A DNA stretch of 64,000 bases. Source: Kitagawia praeruptora (lineage: Eukaryota; Streptophyta; Magnoliopsida; Apiales; Apiaceae). Positions 1-10,333 of this stretch are shown here, one piece after another. How positions within the stretch are numbered: the first letter of the stretch is position 1; every line of letters begins with the position of its first letter. The DNA is taken from contig CM075348.1 of the NCBI GenBank assembly GCA_037693485.1, positions 13,684,501 through 13,748,500 of the forward strand. Reading direction: 5' to 3'. The translations under genes and the position numbers were made by a program. The notes under the pieces are model-generated. The model worked only from the letters and a program-made list of their open reading frames with translations, was not told the origin of the DNA and made no database searches.

Positions 1-1672
1 CGTGAAGAGAGAATGAACTTGTTTAATGGAATTAAACATGTACTAATACAAAATCTATAAAAAAAATTGGAATCTCTTGTTTAAATTGTAAAAAGTTCCG
101 TGCATACTACACCACCCAGTCTTGGTCTTCAGAGCTATTTTTTCGCATCTTAGAATCTTATTGGAAGCTCTTCCACTTCTGTATCAATATACAAAATTCA
201 ATTCATGGATGGTTTAGTCTCCTATAAAAATTGTGACCAATAATCTCACTGTAATAATTTGCTCCATCATATTCCAATTTGATCCTTCGCTCAAAAACTT
301 GTCCTACATATCAAATACACAAATACAGTTCAATACAATATATAAAGTGTCATAATAGTTAAAGTTTGAAATCTATAGTACTTAAACTTGAAATCCATGA
401 ATCCTTAAACACTACTTACCACACAAACACACAATAAATCAATGATCAAATTTAAAAAAATAATGTGATCTTAATATTAATTGATAAACAAATCAATTGC
501 AACATTGAATTTATGAAATTCGTTGATCTTACCCGTATACAAAGAACCTGCAAGAAAAGTACAAATCACGAACGAATCTTTTAACAAAATTTTGAGTAAA
601 ACAAAAGTTTAAATTTACAATGATGTTTAAATAATTAAAAAAAATTCGAACACGTAAGTTCAAATAAAATTATGGATGCGTGGCCTATGAAAAGAGATAA
701 TAATTGCCTAGCAAACAAAAAACTACATATACATGATTAGGTATAGATAGAGACCGCTATCTTTAAAAAAAAAATTTAAATAAAGATTATTTAAGAAAAA
801 ATCTAATAAAATATATGTATAATATCAATATAAATTGGTGAATAGAGTTTTGTATAAATTAAATATACATAGATAATAAGGTGTATTATTCATATATTTT
901 TCTATATCGATTTTGTCTCACGATTTTTTAGGCCGACACCCGTTGAATATATTATAAAAAGCATACACACTAATAAAAATTTAAATACTAAAATTTTCTT
1001 TGAATTTGATTTCGATTTGCACGTCGGTGAGATTTTCTTAGGATTCAATTAGAATTAGGAGATACTATTGTAAAAAAAAAAAGTTTAAAACTTCCTTTTT
1101 ATATCCTAACTATAATATAATTTAGAGGTGCGACTAACCCTTAATAACATCAATTATTTTCTTGATTGCAAATTTTAGTTTAAAAATTGAGAAAATTAGA
1201 TACATAGCTTTCAAGTTTTTAAAAAATGTACAAAAATATATATGTAATATCAATATAGATTGGTGAACACAATATTTTATAAATTAAATATTCATGATAA
1301 TAAGATAAATTATTCATATTTTTTTCTAAACTAATTTTGTCTAACTATTTTTTAGGCCGACACCCGTTGTATAAATTATAAAATTACTAAACGTACACAA
1401 TAATAAAAATTTAAATACTAAAATCCACTGTGACTTTGATTTCGGTTTGCACACCGATGAGATTTTTGTAAAAAAAAATGTTAGAACTTGTTTTTTTATC
1501 CTAACTATAATATGGTTTAGATGTGAGATTTGCCTTTAATAACAATAAATATTTCCTTGATTACATACTTTATATTTGAAAATTGAGATATTTTAGAAAA
1601 TTAGATAAATAACTTTCGAGTGATTACAAAACTCCATCAAACATCCAGGGAATTTCCTTTATCTAAAATAGA
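1..1672 (-). mobile_element. Helitron-derived AT-rich tract, 5' terminus at its right end
   Basis: No coding potential is seen. The tract carries two copies of the motif GGCCGACACCCGTTG (931-945, 1355-1369), each preceded by a TTTTGTCT-type stretch and followed by an AT-rich tail; the motif recurs at least twenty times in the Helitron-like tracts of this window. The right end (about 1640-1672), read on the minus strand, begins TCTATTTTAGATAAAGG and continues into a GATGGAGTTTTG sequence, matching another minus-strand terminus near 41155-41175. This fits a Helitron 5' end (TC start, A to its left). The matching 3' hairpin is not seen and may lie beyond the window edge. Helitron assignment is inferred from better preserved copies at 18440, 42921 and 54458. 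Confidence 0.5.
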
Positions 1673-1936
1673 TAACAGACTTGAGAAACATAGCAAGAAA
1701 AATTAAAAATCACTAAAAAATTCGTACACAAGCTATTAATATAATCATTAAAATCTATACTCACCTGAACTGGCGTTAATAGCTGCAAAAAATTTACGAA
1801 CTTAACAAAAAAAAAAGAGATGAATCAAAATTGAGTAATACATGTAGAGTTGTCGCTTTCGCATCCTAGCCAAGTAACTTGTGTTTCTAACATACTTGAT
1901 GTTAAAATGTAAACACAAAACACATCTCTGATACCA

Positions 1937-2177
1937 TGATAAAACTTGAAGATTACATTGTGAATGAGGTGCATATTACAAAGGAAATGTAGTCCTTAAA
2001 TAGCAACATAAATGAGAAAATGCAGGGAACAAAAACTAAAAAAACTCAAACTGTTTGTGTAAATGACAAAGAGAACTGACTTGCCGGAAAAGATGGTAGA
2101 CAACGAGAGTAGTAGATAAATCTGGAAAGAACAGATGAGCCTGCCAGAGACTTGACAGAGGCTTATTTGTCAGAGCT
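1937..2177 (-). repeat. Inverted copy of an LTR-like repeat (family L)
   Basis: Read on the minus strand, this segment ends in TTCAAGTTTTATCA and is followed by TGGTATCAGAG, a Copia-type primer site resembling the initiator-Met-tRNA complement. It shares the sequence around GCTATTTAAGGACTACAT with 2800-2947 and 16475-16549, so it is a third copy of the same LTR-like repeat in opposite orientation. It lacks about 470 bp present in the middle of the plus-strand copy. Beyond the primer site the similarity stops, so the element is truncated. Confidence 0.6.
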
Positions 2178-2316
2178 TACCTATTAGCTCCGACAAATAA
2201 GCCTCTGTCAAGTCTCTTGCAGGCTCATCTGTTCTCTCCAGATTTATCTACTACTCTCGTTGTCGACCATCTTTTCCGACAAGTCAGTTCTCTCTGTCAT
2301 TTACACAAATAGTTTG
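2047..2316. repeat. 131-bp near-perfect inverted repeat with 8-nt spacer
   Basis: The arms are 2047-2177 and 2186-2316, 131 nt each and alignable without gaps, with about 7 mismatches (about 95% identity) around the spacer TACCTATT. The arms are the outer ends of two oppositely oriented LTR-like repeats. A transcript across this point would fold into a long hairpin. Confidence 0.85.
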
Positions 2317-2947
2317 TGTGTAAAGTTAAAAGCTACACAGACCAAACCATATATACACTATTTCCGCTGCGTATACACACTCTTAATCTTGTGGCAACCC
2401 TCCGTCTGTACAAACACAGTCCGAGTCGACTCAATAACTCACCCAACTCAACTCAATGAGTTCAACAGTTACGCAACTCATGAAACACCGACAAAGCTCA
2501 TCACTTTTGGAAAGGAGAAAGAAGCTCATACACAGGAGATTCATGTCGATTCTTGAAAAGAAATTGACAAACATGAACTGCTAATTTAAAGAGTCTTGAG
2601 GAGATCCTCTGCGCCAGAACTTGACAAACTTGGTGTCTGGCCTTCTCAATAAACCCGGGCACGTGCTTCACATTGCAAGTAGGAGTGAAGGCACCAGTAA
2701 CACCGAAGAAAACAACCTTCTGGGTATTTCTTTGATTGGGTATTTATTTGTCGGGTATTTTTTAACGCCAACATCTGCGGTATCTTCTTATCTTTAGTAG
2801 CAAAAATTCATTTATGCTGCTATTTAAGGACTACATCTCCTTTGTAATAAGCACCTCATTTAGAATGTAATCTTTAAGTTCTTCTCGGTTGTAACCTCAT
2901 GTTTTGTTATCATTATACAATCTTTGTAGTCTTTTTATTACTCTCCT
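2186..2947 (+). repeat. LTR-like repeat (family L), 5' copy, interrupted by the Sirevirus
   Basis: This plus-strand LTR-like copy contains the shared block around 2805-2900 (GCTATTTAAGGACTACAT, CCTTTGTAATA, CACCTCATT). It is broken by the Sirevirus at 2948 and resumes at 15990, ending TTTTATCA at 16017, followed by the primer site TGGTATCAGAGCC at 16018. The five bases 2943-2947 (ctcct) are duplicated at 15985-15989, proving the later insertion. An open frame at 2260-2556 crosses the LTR and resembles no protein I know, so I treat it as chance. Confidence 0.6.
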
Positions 2948-3447
2948 TGTTAGATATTGATTCAAGTGGTATCAGGATCTGGACTACTGATCAGATACTG
3001 ATGCTGACGTCATCAGTAATACAACGTCAGTATTAGGTTATCATCAGGATTAAAAGCTGGTCAGTATTTTGTGAAGATTCTCATTAGACCAGAGATCAAG
3101 GAAGATTGATATGTCGGTTCCTAAATTATAGGAAGGCAGCTATCATACAAGATATGCATTCAGTGTGATATGTAATTGATTTAGAATATCTTGTAATTGA
3201 TAGTGTAACTGTGTATGCTATATAAACACAGTTTAGGTTTTACATTATTGTAATCGCTTACACGAGTTATCTTGTAACCTAGCAGCTCTTAAGAACATAA
3301 GAATTTCTTAAGAGAGTTTGTAACAGTTTTATATCAGAATTAATAAAGCTGTTATTGATTCATACTTGTGTTATTTCTGTTTAAAGTTGAAAATCTTATA
3401 CAATTGTATTCGACCCCCCTTCTACAATTATTATTTACTGGGCAACA
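2948..3447 (+). repeat. Sirevirus 5' LTR (500 bp)
   Basis: It starts TGTTAGATATTG and ends GGGCAACA. A TATA box (TATATAAA) lies at 3219-3226. About 60 bp downstream is a hairpin with arms CTCTTAAGAA (3286-3295) and TTCTTAAGAG (3305-3314), likely within the transcribed R region. It matches the 3' LTR at 15485-15984 except at 6 positions. Confidence 0.95.
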
Positions 3448-3449
3448 AT

Positions 3450-3461
3450 TGGTATCAGAGC
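3450..3461 (+). promoter_or_regulatory. Primer-binding site (initiator Met-tRNA type)
   Basis: TGGTATCAGAGC begins two bases after the 5' LTR. This is the usual Copia primer site, complementary to the 3' end of initiator Met-tRNA, where minus-strand cDNA synthesis starts. Confidence 0.92.
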
Positions 3462-3495
3462 TGACTGATTAATAGTAATTAGAAACGATCTTAAG

Positions 3496-5715
3496 ATGTC
3501 GACAAGCAAGTATGAAAGTATTAAAATTCCTATTCTCAAGAAAACTGAGTATCCAACATGGAAGGTAAAAATGTTGATGTATCTGGAAGCAACTGATCCA
3601 GATTATCTTGATAGGATCAATGATGGACCATTTCTTCCAATAAGAATAGTTGCAAGAACTGAGACTGTTGCTGAACACTATGTCATCAAGGCAAAGAGTG
3701 AATGGACTCCAGAAGAAAAGGCTCAAGTGCTCAAAGATGCAAAGGTAAAAAATATTTTGCATAACAGTCTTGATAATGTCATGTCAAACAGGGTCATAGC
3801 ATGCAAGACTGCAAAGGAAATTTGGGACACCTTGGAAACTCAATGTCAAGGCACTGAATCTATCAAAAGAAACAGAAGGGCTCTGTTGATTCAGGAGTAT
3901 GAGCAGTTCGATGCTAAATCTGATGAAAGCCTTACTGATATGTATGATAGATTTCTGACTCTACTGAATAATCTATCTCTAGTTGGCAAAGAGTATGATC
4001 CAGAGGATTCAAATACCAAGTTTCTAAGAGCTCTAACTGAGGAGTGGGATACTCAAGCTTCAATCATAAGGCATCAGTATGATCTGAAGATGTTGTCTCT
4101 TGATGAAGTTTATGGAATGCTTAGAACCTATGATCTTGAGGTTCAACAGAGAAAGAACAAGAAGAATGTCAAGGCAAAATCTGTTGCTTTGAATGTTGAA
4201 TCAAAATCAAAAGGAAAAGCTGAGGAGGTTTCTAGCAGAAAGAGTAGAGTTGTAGAGTCAATTCCTGATGACTCATCATCGGATATTGATGTTAAGTCCA
4301 ATTCTGATACTGATGATGACTCTACTGATTCTGATATGATGGAGATGGTTGCTATGGTAGTCAAGGGCTTCAAGAAGATGAAGTTCAGAAAGGCTAGGAA
4401 GCAAGGTAAGTTCCAAAAGAAAACCTTCAATGTTGACAAAGACAGGTACAAGAAGAAAGAAGACAAAAGCAGCAAATTTGACAAGTCAAAAGTCAGATGT
4501 TACAACTGTGATGGAATGGGTCATTTTGTAACTGAGTGCAAAAAGGCAAAGACCAAAGCTCTTATCTCATCAAGCAGGGATTGGATGGACTCTTCCTCAG
4601 AATCTGAAGAAGAAGAGGTGAATTATGCACTAATGGCCAATACTGATGAGACTGTTGTTGCTGCTGAATATAAGGTATCTGAAACTTTGTTTGATTTTGA
4701 TACTAACAATGTCTCTGAGTTAAGGTCATTTCTTAAGTCTCTGCATATTAGTTTTAGGAGTCAATCTCTTGAAAATGCTAGAATAAAATCTGAAATGGCA
4801 GAAGTTGCAAAGAGGAATGATCATCTAGAAGCGGAGTTACTTTTCTTGCAGGAAGTTCAAGCAGAATGTGATAATGCTAAACACATGAAACTTGAAATAG
4901 AGTTTAAATGCAAAGAACTTGAAATGCAACTTAAGGATGCTAATGAAAAACTCAGAACTTGGACACACTCCGGAACAAAAACTCATGAGATAATCACAGA
5001 TAAAAACTGGAAAGAGTGTCTAGGTTATAAGCCAGAGAATGAGAAAAAGAACAAGGAAAAAGTTGTTTCATCTAATCCAGAGAGAGTTGTTATTAATTAC
5101 TCAACAAATCCAAAAACCTATAGATATGTTATAGACAGTACAAAGACTAAATTAAAGCCTGTGAATTATGTGTATCCAGAAAATCCCAAATCAATTACTG
5201 AAGAGGGATCCACTTCAGCACAAAATTCAAAATTAAAGTCTGTCCAAAACAAGAATGTAGGTCTTTTGTCAAAGAAACAACTGAGAGATAAAATCTGTGA
5301 AGTGACAGATAGGAAGAGAGTCCCTACTGTCAAAAGAAACGGGAATGGTAAAGTTGGAATAAACAAGGAGAATAATTATAAGTATATTCCAAATGCACCA
5401 AGAAAGACATGTTTTAATTGTGGTAACTCTAACCATCTTGCTATTGACTGTAGGAGGAGTAAGAAGAAGAAAACTGTAATTCCTAAGTCTGACATGAGGA
5501 ATAGGACAGTATTCTATAAACCACAAAATCCCTGTTTTCATTGTGGTAGTAAATGGCATTCTATTTATATGTGTGAAGAATATCATAATATGTACTACAA
5601 TGTTTATGAACCATTGCCAAAGTTCAATAAAAGTGCAAGTTCTGGCAAAATAAAGAATGTAAATTCTAAGCATGCTTCTGTTAATTCTGATGATAACAAA
5701 ATAAATTCTAAATGA
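3496..5715 (+). CDS. gag: Sirevirus Gag, 739 aa, three zinc knuckles
   Basis: This is the capsid/nucleocapsid protein that packages element RNA into cytoplasmic particles. The ATG lies 34 nt after the primer site and the frame is open to a TGA at 5713-5715. Residues 1-230 resemble the Copia gag helical domain, with WKVKMLMYLEA near the start and a later IWDTLETQCQG motif. A basic and acidic low-complexity linker follows. There are three CX2CX4HX4C knuckles: CYNCDGMGHFVTEC (about residue 335), CFNCGNSNHLAIDC (about 637) and CFHCGSKWHSIYMC (about 676). A predicted coiled-coil stretch lies near residues 430-490. At 739 aa it is longer than most Copia gags, as in Sireviruses. The frame stays open for 36 codons beyond the TGA, so the stop may be a natural gag/pol boundary or a nonsense mutation. 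Confidence 0.9.
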   Translation: MSTSKYESIKIPILKKTEYPTWKVKMLMYLEATDPDYLDRINDGPFLPIRIVARTETVAEHYVIKAKSEWTPEEKAQVLKDAKVKNILHNSLDNVMSNRVIACKTAKEIWDTLETQCQGTESIKRNRRALLIQEYEQFDAKSDESLTDMYDRFLTLLNNLSLVGKEYDPEDSNTKFLRALTEEWDTQASIIRHQYDLKMLSLDEVYGMLRTYDLEVQQRKNKKNVKAKSVALNVESKSKGKAEEVSSRKSRVVESIPDDSSSDIDVKSNSDTDDDSTDSDMMEMVAMVVKGFKKMKFRKARKQGKFQKKTFNVDKDRYKKKEDKSSKFDKSKVRCYNCDGMGHFVTECKKAKTKALISSSRDWMDSSSESEEEEVNYALMANTDETVVAAEYKVSETLFDFDTNNVSELRSFLKSLHISFRSQSLENARIKSEMAEVAKRNDHLEAELLFLQEVQAECDNAKHMKLEIEFKCKELEMQLKDANEKLRTWTHSGTKTHEIITDKNWKECLGYKPENEKKNKEKVVSSNPERVVINYSTNPKTYRYVIDSTKTKLKPVNYVYPENPKSITEEGSTSAQNSKLKSVQNKNVGLLSKKQLRDKICEVTDRKRVPTVKRNGNGKVGINKENNYKYIPNAPRKTCFNCGNSNHLAIDCRRSKKKKTVIPKSDMRNRTVFYKPQNPCFHCGSKWHSIYMCEEYHNMYYNVYEPLPKFNKSASSGKIKNVNSKHASVNSDDNKINSK

Positions 5716-6938
5716 GGTAATCCTAAAGAAAATGTTTTTGTTAAGAGAACTTCTGTTTTTAAAAATGTTAAATTGCATGCTAAAAGAACCCAACAAGTGT
5801 GGGTTCTTAAAAATTCTAACTGAGTTATTTGTGATTCTGATTGCAGGGTAAAAAGAAAAATGTGTTAGTCATGGATAGTGGATGTTCTGTGCACATGACT
5901 GGAGACAAAACCTTGCTATCAGAATTTGAGGAAAAGGCTGGCCTAACTGTATCTTATGGAGATGGCAACATTGGACAAACTTTGGGATATGGCAGTATTG
6001 TAATTGGAAATGTCATCATTGAAAAAGTAGCTCTGGTGAAAGGACTCAAACACAATCTTCTAAGTGTTAGTCAAATCACAGATAGAGGTTATCATGTCAA
6101 CTTCTATGATACTCATTTTGAAGTAATCAGCAAATCTTCAGGGAAGGTTGCTTTAATTGGACAAAGACATGGTAACATTTATGAAGCCAACATCTATACT
6201 AATACTGATGGACACTCTACATGCCTCATCAGTAAAGTGACTGTAGATGAAAGTTGGAATTGGCACAAGAAGCTTTCTCATCTCAACTTTAACAACATCA
6301 ATGAGTTGGTTAAGAAAGAAGGACTTTGTGATGCTTGTCAGAAGGCCAAACAAAGAAGGACATCATTTAAGAGTAAGACAGAATCCTCAATTGATGAACC
6401 ATATCACATGTTTCATCTTGACTTGTTTGGACCAGTAAACATAATGTCCATCAGTAAGAAAAGATATACTCTAGTCATTGTTGATGAGTATACTAGATAT
6501 ACCTGGGTGTATTTTTTACACAGAAAGGATGAAACATATGAGATACTTTTGGACCATGTAAGACTAATTGAGACTGGCACAAAGTATAAAGTCAAGATTT
6601 TAAGAAGTGATAATGGAACTGAATTCAAGAATTCAGCGATGGAAGAGTTCTGCAAATACAAAGGGATAGTTAAACAATTCTCTGCTCCAGGGACACCCCA
6701 GCAAAATGGAGTAGTTGAAAGAAAGAACAGAACTCTTATTGAAGTTGGCAGAACTATGTTGGAGGAAGCTAAACTACCTACATATTTCTGGGCAGAAGTA
6801 GTCAACACAGCATGCTACACTCAGAATATTACACTGATTAACAGACATAGTGCAACTCCTTATCAGATGAACAAGGAAAAGAAGCCAAGTCTAAAACATC
6901 TGCATGTACTGTATTTAGCTGTAAGTGCTTTGTTCTAA
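5716..6938 (+). pseudogene. pol: Sirevirus pol: protease and integrase core
   Basis: After the gag stop the gag frame reads 36 codons to a TGA (5821-5823). A shift near 5845 leads into the main frame. Seen there: aspartic protease site VMDSGCSVHMTG (about 5868-5904); a pre-integrase segment with WHKKLSHLNF and CDACQKAKQRR (HHCC zinc site); and integrase core residues in LDLFGP (first Asp), LRSDNGTEF (second Asp) and QQNGVVERKNRT (Glu). Integrase inserts the cDNA into the genome. A second frameshift between about 6905 and 6916 breaks the frame just after the core. All catalytic residues I can place are present; only the frame is broken. Confidence 0.9.
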
Positions 6939-7582
6939 GACCTCATTCTGAACAGCGTGGAAAATTTGAGACTAAAGCTGATGAGGGAATCTTTATTGGC
7001 TATCCATCATCAAGAGCCTTTAAAGTCTACAATCTAAGAATAAAGACAGTCATGGAGTCTATAAATGTATCTTTCGATGATAAGAAGATTACAGGAATTT
7101 CTGAAGACTTACATGATGATTTGATTTTTGCAAATGAAGCCTCTAAGAATTCTGGTGAAATCTTGTCAGATACTGATATTTCATCAAATCCTGATGAACC
7201 AGTTATTACTGATGAAACACAGATTATTGATGGGAATGCAAATGTTGAGGGGGAGCAACATCAAGAGACCATCAACACTGAATCAAATCAAACATCAGGA
7301 GGAGATTCATCAGAAATAGATTCAAGTGACAATACTGACAAAAGATCAGAAACAGATAGCAATATCTCACGGGGAGCTTCTGGCAACACTAGTTCTTTTG
7401 AAGATAGCACCAATCCAGGGGGAGCATTAAATTCAAGGGATAATCTACCACCAGCAAGGAAATGGACTAAAAGTCATACTCCTGATTTAATTATTGGGAA
7501 TCCTGAAGCAGGTGTTAGAACCAGAAGTGCAACTCAAAATGAATGCCTCTATCATAACTTTCTGGTCAAAGGAGGAACCTAA
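6939..7582 (+). pseudogene. pol: Sirevirus pol: integrase C-terminus and linker to RT
   Basis: This reads in a different frame from the preceding segment. It begins around 6917 with CKCFVLRPHSE, typical of the Copia integrase C-terminal region, then GIFIGYPSSRAFKVYN. An acidic Ser/Asp/Glu-rich linker follows to about 7440, then a TPDLIIGNPEAGVRTRS motif that usually lies just before reverse transcriptase. One base near 7565 shifts the frame and gives a stop at 7582. Confidence 0.85.
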
Positions 7583-8729
7583 GAAAGTTAAAGATGCACT
7601 AAAGGATGCTGATTGGGTTATGGCTATGCAAGAAGAACTAAATGAGTTTGAAAGAAATAAAGTCTGAAAACTTGTACCAAGGCCAAAAGGAAGGTCTATT
7701 GTAGGTACAAAGTGGGTGTTCAGAAACAAGACAGATTCAGATTGCACCATTATTAGAAATAAGGCAAGACTAGTTGCAAAGGGATATTCTCAATAGGAAG
7801 GAATAGACTATGATGAGACATTTGCTCCTGTTGCAAGATTGGAAGCTATCAATATCTTTCTAGCATATGCAGCTCACAAGAAATTTAAAGTTTACCAGAT
7901 GGATGTGAAAAGTGCTTTTCTCAATGGAGAATTAGAAGAGGAAGTTTATGTTGAACAACCTCCTGCCTTCGTTGATTTAAAACATCTAGACTATGTCTAC
8001 AGACTGGATAAAGCACTCTATGGACTAAAGCAAGCTCCAAGAGCCTGGTATGAGACATTGGCTCAATTCTTACTGGAAAGTGGATTCGATAGAGGTACAA
8101 TTGATAAAACCTTGTTTTATTTGAATCATGGTAAAGATTTGCTGTTAGTTAAAATTTATGTTGATGATATCATTTTTGGGTCAACTAACTCCAAATTATG
8201 TGAGAAGTTTTCAAAGCTAATGCAGTCTAGATATCAAATGAGCATGATGGGAGAGATGAGCTATTTCTTAGGTTTGCAAGTTAAATAGACTGATGATGGA
8301 ATTTTTATCAATCAGTCAAAATATACAAAGAATCTTTTGAAGAAGTTTAACATGCAAGACAGCTCTACTGTATCAACTCCTATAGCTACAGCTACCAAGC
8401 TTGATCATAATCAAGGTACTGAGGTAGATGTAACTAATTACAGAGGTATGATTGGCTCACTGTTGTATCTAACTGCTAGTAGACCAGATATCATGTATGC
8501 AACCTGTCTATGTGCAAGATTTCAGGCAAATCCCAGAGAGCCACATCTTATACCAATCAAAAGGATTTTCAGATACTTGAAAGGCACACCATCTCTTGGC
8601 CTTTGGTATGCTAGGGAATCTTATTTTAATTTATGTGGTTACTCAGATGCTGATTTTGCAGGCTGTAAAATAGACAGAAAAAGTACTTCAGGCAGTTGTC
8701 AGTTTCTTGGAGGAAGACTTGTTTCTTGA
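7583..8729 (+). pseudogene. pol: Sirevirus pol: reverse transcriptase
   Basis: This Copia-type RT copies the element RNA to DNA. Landmarks in order: GTKWVFRNK (about 7708), ARLVAKGYSQ then an in-frame TAG (7794-7796), DYDETFAPVARLEAI, YQMDVKSAFLNGELEEEVY, YGLKQAPRAWYE, and the catalytic YVDDIIFGS (about 8157). RNase H begins near LWYARES. In-frame stops occur at 7665 (TGA where Trp is expected), 7794 and 8286 (TAG where Gln is expected) and 8727 (TGA where Trp is expected). There is no frameshift in this stretch, so nonsense changes alone disable it. Confidence 0.92.
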
Positions 8730-9104
8730 TTCAGTAAAAAGCAAAAGTCTATCTCTACATCAACTGCAGAAGCTGAGTACATTGCTGCAGGAAGCTGCTG
8801 TGCTCAGATCATGTGGATGAGAAATCAGCTAATGGACTATGGTTTATCATATTCAAAAATACCTATTTATTGTGATAACCAAAGTGCTATTGCTATGACA
8901 GGATATCAAGTACAACATTCTCTTACTAAGCATATCAGTATCAGATATCATTTTATAAGAGAGCAAGTGATGGAAGGAACAATTGAGTTACACTTTGTTC
9001 CTACTGATCAACAACTAGCTGATATATTCACCAAGCCACTTCCTGAAGCTACGTTTACAAAGTTGGTGAATGAACTGGGAATGATAAACTATGATAGTTT
9101 CTGA
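8730..9104 (+). pseudogene. pol: Sirevirus pol: RNase H, C-terminal part
   Basis: This continues the RT frame after the TGA at 8727-8729. RNase H motifs across both segments are YSDADFAGC (before the stop, about 8640), STAEAEYIAA (about 8760) and IYCDNQSAIA (about 8866), giving the Asp, Glu and Asp of the active site. The end motif LADIFTKPLPE precedes the natural TGA at 9102-9104. RNase H removes the RNA strand during reverse transcription. Confidence 0.9.
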
Positions 9105-10333
9105 GAACAGAGAAAGATCAAATACTGATACTCGTCGAATCCTGATGCATTTCGAATCCTGACGAAAAGTCAATCCTGACTTCAGTCAAACATCGAATAC
9201 TGATGCGACATTTTATTTATCAGTAATGTATTTCAGTATTCTGTTTTCTGTTTTGTTTTCCTGATATACTTGTGACTTTTGAACTTGTTAATAAGGTGAT
9301 TACTTTAATTAGTTTTCATGTTTATTTCTTCGATTTAATTATTTGAAGAATAAGTTCAATGCAGAAAACAATGAATAAGATTAGAGAAACAAAATTTCAT
9401 TGATAATAAGAAAGAGAATACATTCATAGATTACATCTTTTTGTTCTCTATCTACTAATCTATTCAACAAGAAAAGAAAGTCCAAACCACTCCATTGTTA
9501 GCAGCCATCCCAGATCCCATCTTTGCCACTTTGTTTGGGTGGAAGTTGATAGGGATAAGGTTATTTTTGGTGACATATTCATTAACAATGGTTGATGGAG
9601 TTGGATGAGGATGTCTTAGATGAAAGCCATGCTAATGTTGCTTGGAGGGCAGCATCGATGTCAATCACTTTTGCAGGACTTTCTTTCTTGCAACCAAAGA
9701 GTCTCAAGTTGTCATTCCCAGTCGAAAGCATCAAACTCTTCACGAGTATAACTGAAAAGATCTCTCTTCTGGACGAGATAGAGGTTCTTTTCTTTGATGG
9801 TAAGGCTCGACATCTCTGTTGCTAAGATATTTTGAGAGAAGAGATTTTGTTTGCAGGAAGAAGAAGGGTTAAGAGATAGTGGACAAGTCTCTAAGTTTAA
9901 ATAGAGAAAAGAGTGGAACGAGAATATGAAACGATTCATATTTCGGATGTTAGTACCAGGTATTTTTAGATTGTGATGTTTTAGTTTCTTTAATTAAAAC
10001 AAATTACCTTGTTTTTTTCCTTTCATAATCTTATTTCTCGAATAATGCGGGCGCGTGTATTGTACTCACTTGAGTATATACATACAATTTGTAAATCGTG
10101 TCGCGTGCAGTTATCACCACTCTTACACGTAATTTTGTCCATTACCTTTGTGTGCACGATTTGATTGCTGACACCTGTCTTTGAGAAATCATTAGTTTTG
10201 TCTATAATCAATTTAGTTTTCTAAATTGATTCCTTTGTTCTCAAAGTATCAGTATATGTATCTTCTCTTTCACTTTGTGCTAGCACAAACCCTAAATCTT
10301 AAAATCACGAATTCCTACTCATTCTAATTAAGA
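9105..10333. other. Spacer between pol and the third ORF, with an antisense gene-like unit
   Basis: No plus-strand coding region is convincing here. On the minus strand there is a gene-like order: TATA-like CTATTTAAAC at 9904-9895, a pyrimidine-rich leader with CTTCTTCTTCC, an ATG at 9813-9811 opening a 33-codon frame that ends at 9712, and a second open frame of 49 codons on the same strand (9731-9582, a different phase). The minus strand then runs into an AT-rich 3' end with TGTAAT and CAATGAAATTT near 9440-9390, like a plant polyadenylation region. The plus-strand frame at 9592-9825 overlaps this and I regard it as a shadow. From 9940 to 10333 is AT-rich leader for the third ORF. Confidence 0.5.
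9390..9904 (-). other. Putative antisense transcription unit inside the Sirevirus
   Basis: The coding content is two overlapping-phase minus-strand frames: 33 codons from the ATG at 9813 (containing LYLVQKRDLFSYTREEF) and 49 codons at 9731-9582 (containing LRLFGCKKESPAKVID). The second phase becomes protein-like where the first stops, so one small protein of roughly 75 residues broken by a single-base change is possible. I recognise no family. Promoter, leader and 3' end signals are inferred from motifs only. Confidence 0.4.

Noticed and set aside
2260..2556. 98-codon frame inside the LTR-like repeat
   Set aside because: It overlaps the inverted repeat arm and shows no protein-like pattern.
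3450..3461. tRNA gene fragment
   Set aside because: The match is the 12-nt primer site only; no cloverleaf is present here or at the other primer sites.
9592..9825. Plus-strand 77-codon frame
   Set aside because: It is the complement of the minus-strand gene-like unit and has no start context or similarity.
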